Assembly (NCBI GenBank): GCA_937991535.1
Contig: CALKHN010000047.1
Span: forward strand, 1-64,000
Reading direction: 5' to 3'
Length of the DNA: 64,000 nucleotides
Source of the DNA: an uncultured Sphingobacteriales bacterium
GTDB taxonomy: Bacteria; Bacteroidota; Bacteroidia; Chitinophagales; Chitinophagaceae
A model generated the notes under the pieces. The model was not told where the DNA came from. It saw only the letters and a list, made by a program, of their open reading frames with translations, and ran no database searches. A program made the translations under genes and the position numbers. Below are positions 27,501 through 34,653 of the stretch, piece by piece; position 1 is the stretch's first letter, and each line of letters opens with the position of its first letter.

Positions 27501-28062
27501 CCTTACGTACGGCTACGAAAGCCGCAGTGTTAACGACTGGAATGTAAAAGGCAGATGGAATATAACCCGGTCTTTTTTATTGGAATTATTGACTAAAAAG
27601 GGCCAAACCAGGCTGGTAACGCCCAATTTCAACAACAGGAATTACAATATAGAATCATATGGAATGGAACCGCGGCTTTCTTTTATCCGGGGTACCAACT
27701 TCCGTATTGCCGTAGGATATAAGTATGATGATAAACAGAATACAGATGCTTCTCAGAAGGCTTTTATTAATTCTTTAACCACCGAAGCAAAGTACAATGT
27801 ACTTTCCAGCAGTTCGGTCATGGCTAAATTTACTTATAGCCAGATCAGGTATTCCGATCCGGGAAATGCCAACACACCCAATACCAGTGTTTCCTATATT
27901 ATGCTCGATGCCTTATTACCGGGGAAAAACTTTTTATGGACTATTGATTTTACCAAACGGCTCACTTCCTATCTTGAACTGAACTTTCAGTATGAAGGAA
28001 GGAAGGCAGGCGTTTCAAACACCGTGCATATTGGCCGCGCCTCGTTAAGGGCCCTGTTTTAA
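24580..28062 (+). CDS. Large predicted outer-membrane beta-barrel protein, unknown function
   Basis: 1160 residues, exported. The only good start is TTG at 24580, preceded by AAAGGATGGA; the nearby ATG is followed at once by a stop. Signal peptide LLLILLCLLGIQFGLAQ. Residues ~100-250 carry NGSFGRGLSFGNQQDVVLNS and SNIPVQPDGNTQNLNEFDKV, a conserved stretch I associate with large Bacteroidota surface proteins. From ~500 the chain is alternating beta strands to the end. At ~850 is GEYTWNDYNGNGIPELNEFE, which resembles a calcium-binding DxNxDG loop. A barrel with a conserved periplasmic front is inferred; I cannot name a family, and gliding or secretion roles would be a guess. The gene is separated by a terminator from the convergent coiled-coil gene. 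Confidence 0.75.
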   Translation: MKNRLLLILLCLLGIQFGLAQQNPSLSNLRKKKLPVLPDTLHLDTLSIVPGSFVISDVDSSSYILDIFRAMLIWKKKPSADSVLISYRVFPGKFNTVYQRMRFDSISNNFLASPVTIQNANSLQNSIFDFGNVNYNGSFGRGLSFGNQQDVVLNSTLNLQMNGYLADSIQIAAAITDSNIPVQPDGNTQNLNEFDKVFIQFKKEGWHFDIGDIDIRQQQSYFLNYYSRLQGAAFGRESRVNSAITNRMLLSGAIAKGKYTRNIFNGIEGNQGPYRLQGPNNELFFIVLAGTERVFIDGELMQRGEDQDYVINYNTAEVTFTPKRMITKDKRIQVEFGYADRNYLNAQLYVFDEAAIGEKLKIRVAAYSNGDAKNSPINQTLDPRQKQFLADIGDSVHHALYPSQVLDTFSVNKILYKKIDTVFNNGAHDSVYVYSVSPADTLYNLAFTEVGQGMGDYVPDETSAANGKLFKWVAPDVNNNKQGRFDPVILLVAPKKQQLLSIGADYMVSDHTKVSSEMAVSSYNVNSFSPKDKSDDKGFAAKLVLNDSRPLKKSAKGLTLVSQLSYEWVQNRFKPVERLRNVEFYRGWGLPLNVAAATENLLHAGVALNGKNGNSIRYQFENYRRDDGYSGVRNGILQQANYGNWHFNNQFDITRFNLREQKGYYFKPVVDVSRDFPKIGNYRIGGGYSGERNYIQYKQYDSLTTGSFSYDVWQVYLKSPLDKPNKWGVTYYTRRDQYPYQAKLVSSDRSSNINAYAELMKNENHQLKVNVTYRKLDVIDGKVTSRQPEETILGRAEYFINEFKGLVNGNVLYEVGTGQEQKRDFTYVEVPPGQGEYTWNDYNGNGIPELNEFELSQFQDQAKYIRIFTPTNEFIKANYLQFNYSLVINPRSVIDAAKANNFQKMLARLYFQSSLQVYKKESSGKLQFNPFAVPLSDTSLIVLNQVFSNSFSFNRFSNIWGMDINNIRNSNKAFLTYGYESRSVNDWNVKGRWNITRSFLLELLTKKGQTRLVTPNFNNRNYNIESYGMEPRLSFIRGTNFRIAVGYKYDDKQNTDASQKAFINSLTTEAKYNVLSSSSVMAKFTYSQIRYSDPGNANTPNTSVSYIMLDALLPGKNFLWTIDFTKRLTSYLELNFQYEGRKAGVSNTVHIGRASLRALF

Positions 28063-28068
28063 AAAGAA

Positions 28069-28095
28069 AACCGGAAGTAGCTGGTACTTCCGGTT
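28069..28095 (-). terminator. Terminator between the large barrel gene and the coiled-coil protein
   Basis: AACCGGAAGTA (28069-28079) and TACTTCCGGTT (28085-28095) form a perfect 11-base stem with a 5-base loop. On the minus strand the stem is followed by TTTTCTTTTT, so it terminates the gene whose stop is at 28120. The plus strand has no T run but may use the hairpin as well. Confidence 0.8.
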
Positions 28096-28119
28096 CCCCA
28101 ATATTAATGGAGGATATTA

Positions 28120-29097
28120 TTATCCAAATATGCCGCCTTTTTTAAGTGTAACTGCGCCTTCGCCAATTTTGAAACCGTTCTGGTATACTTCAACCTTGTA
28201 GGTTCCTGGATTGTACTTATCAGTTTGTTTCAAATCAAAGCTTACGTTTTTGCGCTTGCCCTGTTCGTAATCAATAGATACTTTATTGGTAAATTCCTTA
28301 TCGCCGTCTTCCCTTGTGGTAACAGATCCTGATCCCAGTCCATCCTCTTTTACTACCTGTCCTTCGGGATTGGTAACGATCACGTAAAGATCTTTTGTAC
28401 CGGTTACCGACAACCTGTTTTCTACGTCAAAAGAAACCCTGAATTTGTCGGCTCTTTTTGCCCTGGAAGTTTCTGATTCCTTGCCGCTTTTCCTCTCGTT
28501 AATGGCAGCAATGTGAAAATTCGCCGCATTCAATGTGGAGCCTACATCCACCTGGCTTGAAAGCTCCCTGTTTTCAGTTAACTTGGTATTTAAGGTATCT
28601 GTTAACTGTTGTTTTTCTGTTGTAAGCTGTTGTTTATCCGCGGTTAACTGTGTATTTTCTCCCTGGAGTCTTTCGATTTCCTTTACATATTCTTCAATCT
28701 TTCCATTTAGTTGGTTAATGAGTTTGCGTGCTTCAGAAAGGTCTGCTGCGCTTGCATTTTGCTTGTTGATCAATGTTTTGATCCGGCTTCTCATGCTGGC
28801 AACGTCTTTGTCGCGTGTTTTAACAAGGCTGTCGAGCTTTGTATTTTCAGAAGTCATTTTATCCAGACGGATTTCAGCAGCCTGGTAATCTGTTAAAAGC
28901 TGGTTTCTTACCGAATCAAGAGAAGCATACTGAACATCCTTTTGTTGAATTACTTCCTTGGTTTTACTTTTATCATAAATAATATAGCCCCAGGTTCCTA
29001 ATAAAGCGGCGATTAATACGCCGTATATTATACCACGGTTATCTTTTTTGGGTGGCTGAGATTGACTTGATGCTGAGGGATAGTTTGAAGCGCTCAT
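28120..29097 (-). CDS. Membrane-anchored coiled-coil protein with C-terminal beta domain
   Basis: 325 residues. A short polar N-terminus is followed by one membrane segment at about 23-40 (GIIYGVLIAALLGTWGYIIY). A long coiled coil covers about 45-185, including near-tandem QLTADKQQLTTEKQQLTDTL. A C-terminal beta-rich domain at about 215-325 (DLYVIVTNPEGQVVKED, NPGTYKVEVYQNGFKIGEGA) looks Ig-like. Topology suggests a protein reaching into the periplasm from the inner membrane. I do not recognise a named family, though such proteins are common in this phylum. Convergent with the large barrel, divergent from the exonuclease. Confidence 0.75.
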   Translation of the reverse strand: MSASNYPSASSQSQPPKKDNRGIIYGVLIAALLGTWGYIIYDKSKTKEVIQQKDVQYASLDSVRNQLLTDYQAAEIRLDKMTSENTKLDSLVKTRDKDVASMRSRIKTLINKQNASAADLSEARKLINQLNGKIEEYVKEIERLQGENTQLTADKQQLTTEKQQLTDTLNTKLTENRELSSQVDVGSTLNAANFHIAAINERKSGKESETSRAKRADKFRVSFDVENRLSVTGTKDLYVIVTNPEGQVVKEDGLGSGSVTTREDGDKEFTNKVSIDYEQGKRKNVSFDLKQTDKYNPGTYKVEVYQNGFKIGEGAVTLKKGGIFG

Positions 29098-29134
29098 AGT
29101 TTATTTTTTTTTGAGTTTAAACAAATTTAGAGAT

Positions 29135-29863
29135 ATGATACATCAGATAAACTTAACGAATTTATTGGTTATTGACATAGAAACTGTTCCCGGAACCCCT
29201 GATTTTCAACTATTACCGGAATATTGGCAAGGGCTCTGGGAGGACAAGATTTCCAAAACCATGCCAGAAAATATTTCTCCGGATGAATTCTACCTCCAAA
29301 AGGCTGGTATTCTGGCTGAATTTGGAAAAATAATTTGTATTTCAACAGGCTTTTTTTACCATGATGCAAATGGAAGATTATGCTTTAAAATTAAGTCGTT
29401 CAGTGGCGATGATGAAACTGCCTTACTTACCGCTTTTGTAGATTTGCTGAACACTTTTCGTGATAAAAGAGGCATTTTTGCTATTGCAGGGCATAATCTC
29501 AAAGAATTTGATATTCCATACATCTGCAGGCGAATGCTGATATTGAACATACCTTTGCCGGACTACCTCCAGTTAAGCGGAAAGAAGCCATGGGAAACCA
29601 ACCTGGCGGATACTATGGAACTATGGAAGTTCGGGGATTATAAAAATTATGTATCCCTTAAATTGCTCGCCGCTGTTTTGGGCATTGATACACCAAAAGA
29701 CGATATTGACGGAAGTATGGTAAAGGATGTATACTATGAAGAAAAGAACCTTCCCCGCATAGTAACCTATTGCCAGAAAGATGTTGTAACGGTTGCTAAT
29801 ATTATCCTGCGGTTTAAAGGTCTTCCTTACCTTGAAAAAGAAAATATTACAATCGTAGAATGA
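29135..29863 (+). CDS. Predicted 3'-5' exonuclease (PolB-like exo2 family)
   Basis: 242 residues with the start at the ATG (MIHQINLTNLLVIDIETVPG); a TTG 24 bases earlier is less likely. DEDD-type exonuclease motifs: the first is LLVIDIETV (Asp/Glu), the second AGHNLKEFDIPYICRR (Asp), and the third the YCQKDVVTVANIIL Tyr/Asp pair. The length and the central KPWETNLADTMELWKFGDYK match the small DNA_pol_B_exo2 family, which lacks a polymerase domain. Probable role in DNA or RNA trimming; the target is unknown. holA follows 44 bases downstream on the same strand. Confidence 0.85.
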   Translation: MIHQINLTNLLVIDIETVPGTPDFQLLPEYWQGLWEDKISKTMPENISPDEFYLQKAGILAEFGKIICISTGFFYHDANGRLCFKIKSFSGDDETALLTAFVDLLNTFRDKRGIFAIAGHNLKEFDIPYICRRMLILNIPLPDYLQLSGKKPWETNLADTMELWKFGDYKNYVSLKLLAAVLGIDTPKDDIDGSMVKDVYYEEKNLPRIVTYCQKDVVTVANIILRFKGLPYLEKENITIVE

Positions 29864-29907
29864 TTACCTGACAGCACAATCACCAATCAACCCACTTAAC
29901 TTACAAC

Positions 29908-30906
29908 ATGAGTGTTGAAAAAATTATTACAGACTGGAAACAAAAAAAGTTTAAACCGGTATATTGGTTAGAAGGCGATGAGAATTTTTATATTGACCAG
30001 TTGGTTGAGTATGCAGAACATCATATTCTGTCTGATGCTGAAGCTGGTTTTAATCTTTCCGTTTTTTACGGCAGGGATGCAAATTGGGCCGAATTAATTA
30101 ATGCCTGCCGGCGTTACCCCATGTTTTCCGATAAGCAGGTTATCATATTAAAAGAGGCCCAGCATATGCGTGAAATAGAGAAGCTGGAAACTTATGTAGA
30201 AAACCCGTTGTCTTCTACCGTGCTGGTGGTTGCGCATAAAGAAAAGAAACTGGATGGGCGCAGTAAACTGTCGAGGCTGTTAAAACAGCATGCCGAAGTG
30301 CTGAGTACAAAAAAAATATACGAAAATCAATTACCGGAATGGGCCAATGAGCAGGTACAGAAAAAAGGGTTTACAATTTCACGCAAGGCGGTAATGCTCC
30401 TGGTGGAACACATTGGCAACGATATGAGCCGCATCAATAACGAGATTGATAAATTGCTGGTAAATCTGGGCAGTCGTAAATCTATTACTGAAGAAGATAT
30501 TGAGCAATATGTTGGGGTAAGTAAGGAGTACAATGTTTTTGAATTGCAGGAGGCCCTGCAACGCAAAGATGCGGCCAAAGCAATGCGTATCATTCAATAT
30601 TTCGGATCCAATCCTAAAGCCGCCCCTATACAAATGATGATGCCTGCACTATACAATTTTTTTAGTAAAGTATATATGCTGTTTGCCGTACAATCAAAGG
30701 ATGAAAAAACAGTGGCTGCAGCTATAGGAGTTAATCCCTATTTTATTAAAGATTATATGCTTGCTGCCAAAAACTACGGGTACGCGGGCATTGAGCAGGC
30801 CTTGTTACTGCTTCATCAATATAACCTCCGAAGTGTTGGCGTAAATGACGTGGGTACGGGTGATGCTTCGCTAATGAAAGAGATGGTAGTGAAAATAATG
30901 CAATAA
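29908..30906 (+). CDS. holA: DNA polymerase III subunit delta
   Basis: Opens the beta sliding clamp within the clamp-loader complex. 332 residues, a normal length. Characteristic sequence: FKPVYWLEGDENFYIDQLVE at the N-terminus, RYPMFSDKQVIILKEAQHMR, and LVEHIGNDMSRINNEIDKLL, the most conserved stretch of the delta family. A C-terminal collar helix region follows (KEYNVFELQEALQRKDAAKA). It follows the exonuclease gene by 44 bases and may be in the same transcript. The stop is closely followed by an inverted repeat (30905-30938). Confidence 0.92.
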   Translation: MSVEKIITDWKQKKFKPVYWLEGDENFYIDQLVEYAEHHILSDAEAGFNLSVFYGRDANWAELINACRRYPMFSDKQVIILKEAQHMREIEKLETYVENPLSSTVLVVAHKEKKLDGRSKLSRLLKQHAEVLSTKKIYENQLPEWANEQVQKKGFTISRKAVMLLVEHIGNDMSRINNEIDKLLVNLGSRKSITEEDIEQYVGVSKEYNVFELQEALQRKDAAKAMRIIQYFGSNPKAAPIQMMMPALYNFFSKVYMLFAVQSKDEKTVAAAIGVNPYFIKDYMLAAKNYGYAGIEQALLLLHQYNLRSVGVNDVGTGDASLMKEMVVKIMQ

Positions 30907-30938
30907 TGCGAGCTGCATGTTGGTTCGCAACCCGCATT
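30905..30938. other. Inverted repeat between holA and the cytochrome c gene
   Basis: AATGCG (30905-30910) and CGCATT (30933-30938) flank an inner GGTT-CGC-AACC hairpin. It lies just after the holA stop and between convergent genes. No T run is adjacent, so a terminator role is only possible. Confidence 0.35.
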
Positions 30939-30966
30939 ATCATGAATTCAAATTTTGTTGTATTGA

Positions 30967-31392
30967 TTAGCGTTCAGGAGGAGGTGGAGGTAAGGTTATT
31001 TTACTTTCCGGATGTTCTTTACCGTTATGACAGGTTATGCAGGTGAGGACTGTTTTCCCTTCTTCCACGTAGTTAAAGTATTTTTTGTTGATCTTTGCTG
31101 TCATTCGCATCATATCGCGGGCCACATTTTTTTCGGGCTTTTCGTCGCTGGCAAAATCAAGTTTTTTCTCGTTTGTTTTGGAAGGCGCATGACAATGATT
31201 GCATTTTACACCCAAAGAAACGTTAAATCCCTTCATTATCTTTTCCAGTTCCTCATGGCTGATGTCTTTAGGAAGGACTTTCAGATTGGGTTTGGGCTTT
31301 TTGTCCTGAACGGTGGTAGCGGCTACTCCTACCATAAGAATAAAAATCAGGGATATGCCCGCTAAAAATTTCTTTTTGTGCAATTGATACAT
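30967..31392 (-). CDS. Dihaem c-type cytochrome, periplasmic
   Basis: 141 residues. An N-terminal hydrophobic segment (FLAGISLIFILMVGVAATTV) acts as signal or anchor. Two haem c attachment motifs are present: CNHCH at about 65 and CITCH at about 117. The C-terminus is Pro-rich (ITLPPPPPER). It resembles small Bacteroidota cytochromes related to the photosynthetic reaction-centre cytochrome c subunit family, although no photosynthesis is implied. Probably a periplasmic electron carrier; partner unknown. Confidence 0.85.
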   Translation of the reverse strand: MYQLHKKKFLAGISLIFILMVGVAATTVQDKKPKPNLKVLPKDISHEELEKIMKGFNVSLGVKCNHCHAPSKTNEKKLDFASDEKPEKNVARDMMRMTAKINKKYFNYVEEGKTVLTCITCHNGKEHPESKITLPPPPPER

Positions 31393-31444
31393 AGCAGTAA
31401 ATTTTAGCCATTAAAGTAAAGTTTTCTTTTTTACGTACCAATTT

Positions 31445-31452
31445 TATTTTTG
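31445..31452 (+). promoter_or_regulatory. -7 promoter box upstream of L-threonine dehydrogenase
   Basis: TATTTTTG matches TAnnTTTG about 107 bases before the ATG at 31559. The leader between contains near-tandem TACTTACTACTTACTACTTA. No certain -33 element was identified. Confidence 0.4.
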
Positions 31453-31558
31453 CAGTTCGAGAGATTCGGGCTCGTAGTTTATAGTTTGGAAGTTTTGGGT
31501 TTATCATTAGGTTGCACTTACTACTTACTACTTACTACTTACCACTTAATTACATACA

Positions 31559-32506
31559 ATGATAAAAGAAAAAATACTGGTTATAGGGGCATCCGGGCAG
31601 ATTGGTGTTGAACTAACCCTGGCCTTACGGAAGATATATGGCAATGCGCAGGTAGTTGCTTCCGACCTGAGGGAAGAAAACGACCTGTTAAAAGGTACGG
31701 GTCCTTATGTTTCTTTAGATGTAATGAATAAAGAAATGCTGCATGTGCAGGTGATCAGGCAAAATATAACGCAGATCTATTTGCTGGCGGCCATTTTGTC
31801 GGCAACGGGTGAAAAAAATCCCGGGCTTGCCTGGCATCTTAATACACAAAGTTTATTGAATGTACTGGATATTGCCAGGGAAGAAAGATTGCAGAAGGTA
31901 TATTGGCCAAGCAGCATTGCCGTATTCGGTCCTACTTCCCCGCGACAGAATTGTCCGCAGCAAACCATAATTGAACCCACTACCGTGTATGGTATAAGCA
32001 AGTATGCGGGCGAATTCTGGTGCAAATATTACAATCAGCGTTTTGGCGTAGACGTGAGAAGCCTGCGTTACCCGGGGTTGATCAGCTATAAATCCTCACC
32101 CGGCGGTGGCACAACAGATTATGCGGTAGAAATTTTTAATGAAGCGCTGGAAGAAAAAAAATATACCAGTTTTCTGGCTGCTGATACCTTTTTACCCATG
32201 ATGTATATGCCGGATGCTATCAGGGCCACTGTTGAGCTAATGGAGGCCGATGCCGCTAAAATATCCATACGCACCTCGTACAATCTCGCTGCCATCAGTT
32301 TCTCACCAAAAGAAATTGCCGCCGAAATAAAAAAACATATACCGGGTTTTGTTATGGAGTATGAACCGGATTACAGGCAGGCTATTGCCGATAGTTGGCC
32401 GCAAAGCATTGATGACAGTGTGGCCCGTAAAGACTGGGGCTGGAAACACGAGTACGATCTGCCACGCATAACCGCAGATATGCTGGATAACCTGGAGCCG
32501 GGGTAG
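31559..32506 (+). CDS. L-threonine 3-dehydrogenase (SDR type)
   Basis: Oxidises L-threonine to 2-amino-3-ketobutyrate using NAD+, cytoplasmic. 315 residues, the extended-SDR form related to UDP-galactose epimerase rather than the zinc-dependent Tdh. Rossmann glycine motif ILVIGASGQIGVELTLAL, catalytic YGISKYAGE (YxxxK), Ser in YWPSSIAVFG, and the hallmark SLRYPGLISYKSSPGGGTTD, which I recognise from SDR-type threonine dehydrogenases. No 2-amino-3-ketobutyrate ligase gene is adjacent. Single gene with its own leader. Confidence 0.9.
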   Translation: MIKEKILVIGASGQIGVELTLALRKIYGNAQVVASDLREENDLLKGTGPYVSLDVMNKEMLHVQVIRQNITQIYLLAAILSATGEKNPGLAWHLNTQSLLNVLDIAREERLQKVYWPSSIAVFGPTSPRQNCPQQTIIEPTTVYGISKYAGEFWCKYYNQRFGVDVRSLRYPGLISYKSSPGGGTTDYAVEIFNEALEEKKYTSFLAADTFLPMMYMPDAIRATVELMEADAAKISIRTSYNLAAISFSPKEIAAEIKKHIPGFVMEYEPDYRQAIADSWPQSIDDSVARKDWGWKHEYDLPRITADMLDNLEPG

Positions 32507-32628
32507 CGATGCCGGTGTCAGCTATCGGCTGTCAGCCATCAGTTGGCGGCACATTGCTCATAGCCCGTTGCTCAAAGCTGACGGCTAATTGCTCACAGCT
32601 TAAAGCTGACCGCCTCCTTTAAGTTCAG
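32507..32628. other. Spacer with word repeats (CAGCTATCGGCTGTCAGCC type)
   Basis: The gap after L-threonine dehydrogenase consists largely of degenerate GGCTGTCAGCCATCAGTTGG-, CTCATAGCCCGTTGCTCAAA- and GCTCACAGCTTAAAGCTGAC-like words. They recombine AGCTGA, GCTCA and GGCT units. No coding or terminator signal was found in it. Confidence 0.45.
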
Positions 32629-32636
32629 TATTTTTG
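32629..32636 (+). promoter_or_regulatory. -7 promoter box upstream of the TlpA-like gene
   Basis: TATTTTTG matches TAnnTTTG 23 bases before the ATG at 32659. CTCCTTTAAG upstream is a weak candidate for the -33 region. Confidence 0.5.
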
Positions 32637-32658
32637 TGCTCTAATTGAATTCAGCTTT

Positions 32659-33906
32659 ATGAAACAAATAGTATTGGCACTAACCTTAGTAATGAGTGGT
32701 TTATATATACAGGCGCAACAAAAAAACAGTCTTTCCGCAGGGCAATGGCATGGCGAACTGGAACGGGCAGATGGCAATAATATCGTCTTTAACTTTGAAA
32801 TGAATAACAAAGACCACAAACCAATTCTTTACATCCGCAACGCCGAGGAGCGGTTGGCCGTTGACGATATAGCCGTTGTTCATGATTCCGTTTTTATAAG
32901 GCTTCCCTTCTTTGATTCGCAGTTCCGCGCGGTGTTTATCAATGATAATCAAATAAAAGGTGTTTGGATAAAGCGCCTGGCCGACAGGAACCTGGTAATG
33001 CCTTTTACCGCGGTAAACACTGGTACCAAAACTTACAGGTTTAAAACTTTGGATAAAAAACCTGCAGCTGATATAACCGGGCGGTGGGCAACTTCTTTTT
33101 TCAACGCAGAACATACACGTACAACGGAGGCTGTAGGTATTTTTAACCAGGAAGGAAGTACTTTAAAAGGCTCTTTTCTTAATCCTTTCGGCGATTACCG
33201 TTACCTCGAAGGTGTGGTTGACGGCGATTCGCTTAAGCTATCCGGTTTTGATGGCGGGTATGCATTGTTGTTTACTGCAAAAATTGACGATGCAAAAAAG
33301 ATCAGTGGCGGAAAATTTTTCTCGGGTGTGGGAGCGCCCAGGATATGGGAAGCCCGTAAAAATGCGGCAGCTCAGTTGGCCGGTAATGGTTCGCTTTTAA
33401 AACAGGGGGTATCTCCAAAACTGGATTTCACTTTTAAAGATGTGGATGGCAACTTCGTTTCGATAAATGACGACAGGTTTAAGAATAAAGTAATAATAGT
33501 ACAGATACTGGGTTCCTGGTGCCCCAATTGTATGGATGAAACGGCTTTTATGACTGAGGTGCGTGAAAAATATAAATCAAAAGGAGTGGCGATAGTGGGA
33601 CTGGCTTATGAAAGAACCACCGATTTTACCCGTTCGCAGCAAAGTGTGCGAAATTTTATGAAACGGTTGAAAGTAGAGTATCCCGTGCTGATTACCCCCG
33701 TTGCCGTAAGTGATCCGCAACGTGCCGAAAAGACATTGCCACAGTTGGAAAAAATCCCGGCTTTTCCTACTACTATTTTTACCGACCGCAAAGGAGAAAT
33801 TCAAACGATACATACCGGCTTCAATGGCCCCGGAACAGGAGCCGATTATGAAAAGCAAAAGAAAGAGTATTATGAGATCATCGACCGCCTGCTTGCGGCA
33901 CAATGA
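32659..33906 (+). CDS. TlpA-like thioredoxin-fold thiol:disulfide protein
   Basis: Exported protein of 415 residues. Signal peptide 1-19 (ending YIQAQ). The first ~250 residues are beta-rich without a recognised family (GQWHGELERADGNNIVFNFE). The C-terminal ~165 residues are a thioredoxin fold of the TlpA/ResA type, with the active site in IVQILGSWCPNCMDETAFM (CPNC in place of CxxC variants) and EKIPAFPTTIFTDRKGEIQT holding the cis-Pro loop. Periplasmic thiol reduction is likely; the N-terminal domain may bind the substrate. Convergent with the J-domain gene, 7 bases apart. Confidence 0.87.
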   Translation: MKQIVLALTLVMSGLYIQAQQKNSLSAGQWHGELERADGNNIVFNFEMNNKDHKPILYIRNAEERLAVDDIAVVHDSVFIRLPFFDSQFRAVFINDNQIKGVWIKRLADRNLVMPFTAVNTGTKTYRFKTLDKKPAADITGRWATSFFNAEHTRTTEAVGIFNQEGSTLKGSFLNPFGDYRYLEGVVDGDSLKLSGFDGGYALLFTAKIDDAKKISGGKFFSGVGAPRIWEARKNAAAQLAGNGSLLKQGVSPKLDFTFKDVDGNFVSINDDRFKNKVIIVQILGSWCPNCMDETAFMTEVREKYKSKGVAIVGLAYERTTDFTRSQQSVRNFMKRLKVEYPVLITPVAVSDPQRAEKTLPQLEKIPAFPTTIFTDRKGEIQTIHTGFNGPGTGADYEKQKKEYYEIIDRLLAAQ

Positions 33907-33913
33907 TTCTGTT

Positions 33914-34564
33914 TTATTGTGTGAGGCGGTACATCAGCCAGCAAATAATAAGTGTGATCAGCAACACAAGGAGGGGATAATATTTTTCCCAGTAATTCCT
34001 GTTTTTTGAGGCCTGTATAAAATCCCTGATGTTTTTTTGGGTTGCTTCATTATCGCCTGCCAAAATTTTTAACCGGCCGGCTATTGTGCCGGCATATTTA
34101 TAGGGCAGTTCAGATGAAGCCGATATAAGCTGCAGAACAAGTTTTTGATTTACGGCTTCATCCCTGTGGTGCAGCAACACATTCATATTGCTTTCAGAAA
34201 CAATGTCTTTTATACGATGGTAGATCACTTCCTTATTCATTCTGAACATGTCCATGAGCGCTATTTGCTTATTGAGCTTAATGCAATCATTTAAAATGGC
34301 TACAGGAGTTTGGCTCCAGTTCATATGGTTATCGGTACCGGTGAAACGCAATTTCCATTCACTGTGATATTTCGCTCTTTTTAACGGATGAGACAAGATT
34401 TCGTATGCTTCCTGGATTTCTCTGAACTGCAAAGCAGCGAATTCATTTCCGGCATTAACATCGGGGTGATATTGCAGAGCAAGCTTCCTGAACTCTTTTT
34501 TGATCGTATCCAAACTGGCACCGGGCGGAATACCCAGGGTTTTATAATGATTCTTAAAAGCCAT
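33914..34564 (-). CDS. J-domain protein with C-terminal membrane anchor
   Basis: 216 residues with the start at MAFKNHYKTLG; an in-frame ATG 33 bases upstream precedes the domain. A J domain at about 5-70 contains the HPD motif (LALQYHPDVNAGNEFAALQF) that stimulates DnaK ATPase. The middle is helical, and the last ~25 residues form a membrane segment (YPLLVLLITLIICWLMYRLT). There is no Gly/Phe-rich or zinc-finger region, so it is not DnaJ itself. A membrane-tethered co-chaperone is the likely role. Confidence 0.85.
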   Translation of the reverse strand: MAFKNHYKTLGIPPGASLDTIKKEFRKLALQYHPDVNAGNEFAALQFREIQEAYEILSHPLKRAKYHSEWKLRFTGTDNHMNWSQTPVAILNDCIKLNKQIALMDMFRMNKEVIYHRIKDIVSESNMNVLLHHRDEAVNQKLVLQLISASSELPYKYAGTIAGRLKILAGDNEATQKNIRDFIQASKNRNYWEKYYPLLVLLITLIICWLMYRLTQ

Positions 34565-34641
34565 AAACGGGTGAACAAATTTCCCAAAAACAAACAATAG
34601 CGCCCAAAGAAAGTTTATATTGTTTACAATTACTAAACAAC

Positions 34642-34649
34642 TAATTTTA
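34642..34649 (+). promoter_or_regulatory. Promoter directly upstream of the PLP-enzyme gene
   Basis: TAATTTTA is one base off the TAnnTTTG -7 box, with TTG at 34620-34622 and a spacer of 19 bases, which fits a Bacteroidota promoter. The box ends only a few bases before the ATG at 34654, so the transcript may have almost no leader. This is a suggestion, not demonstrated. Confidence 0.45.
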
Positions 34650-34653
34650 GCGC

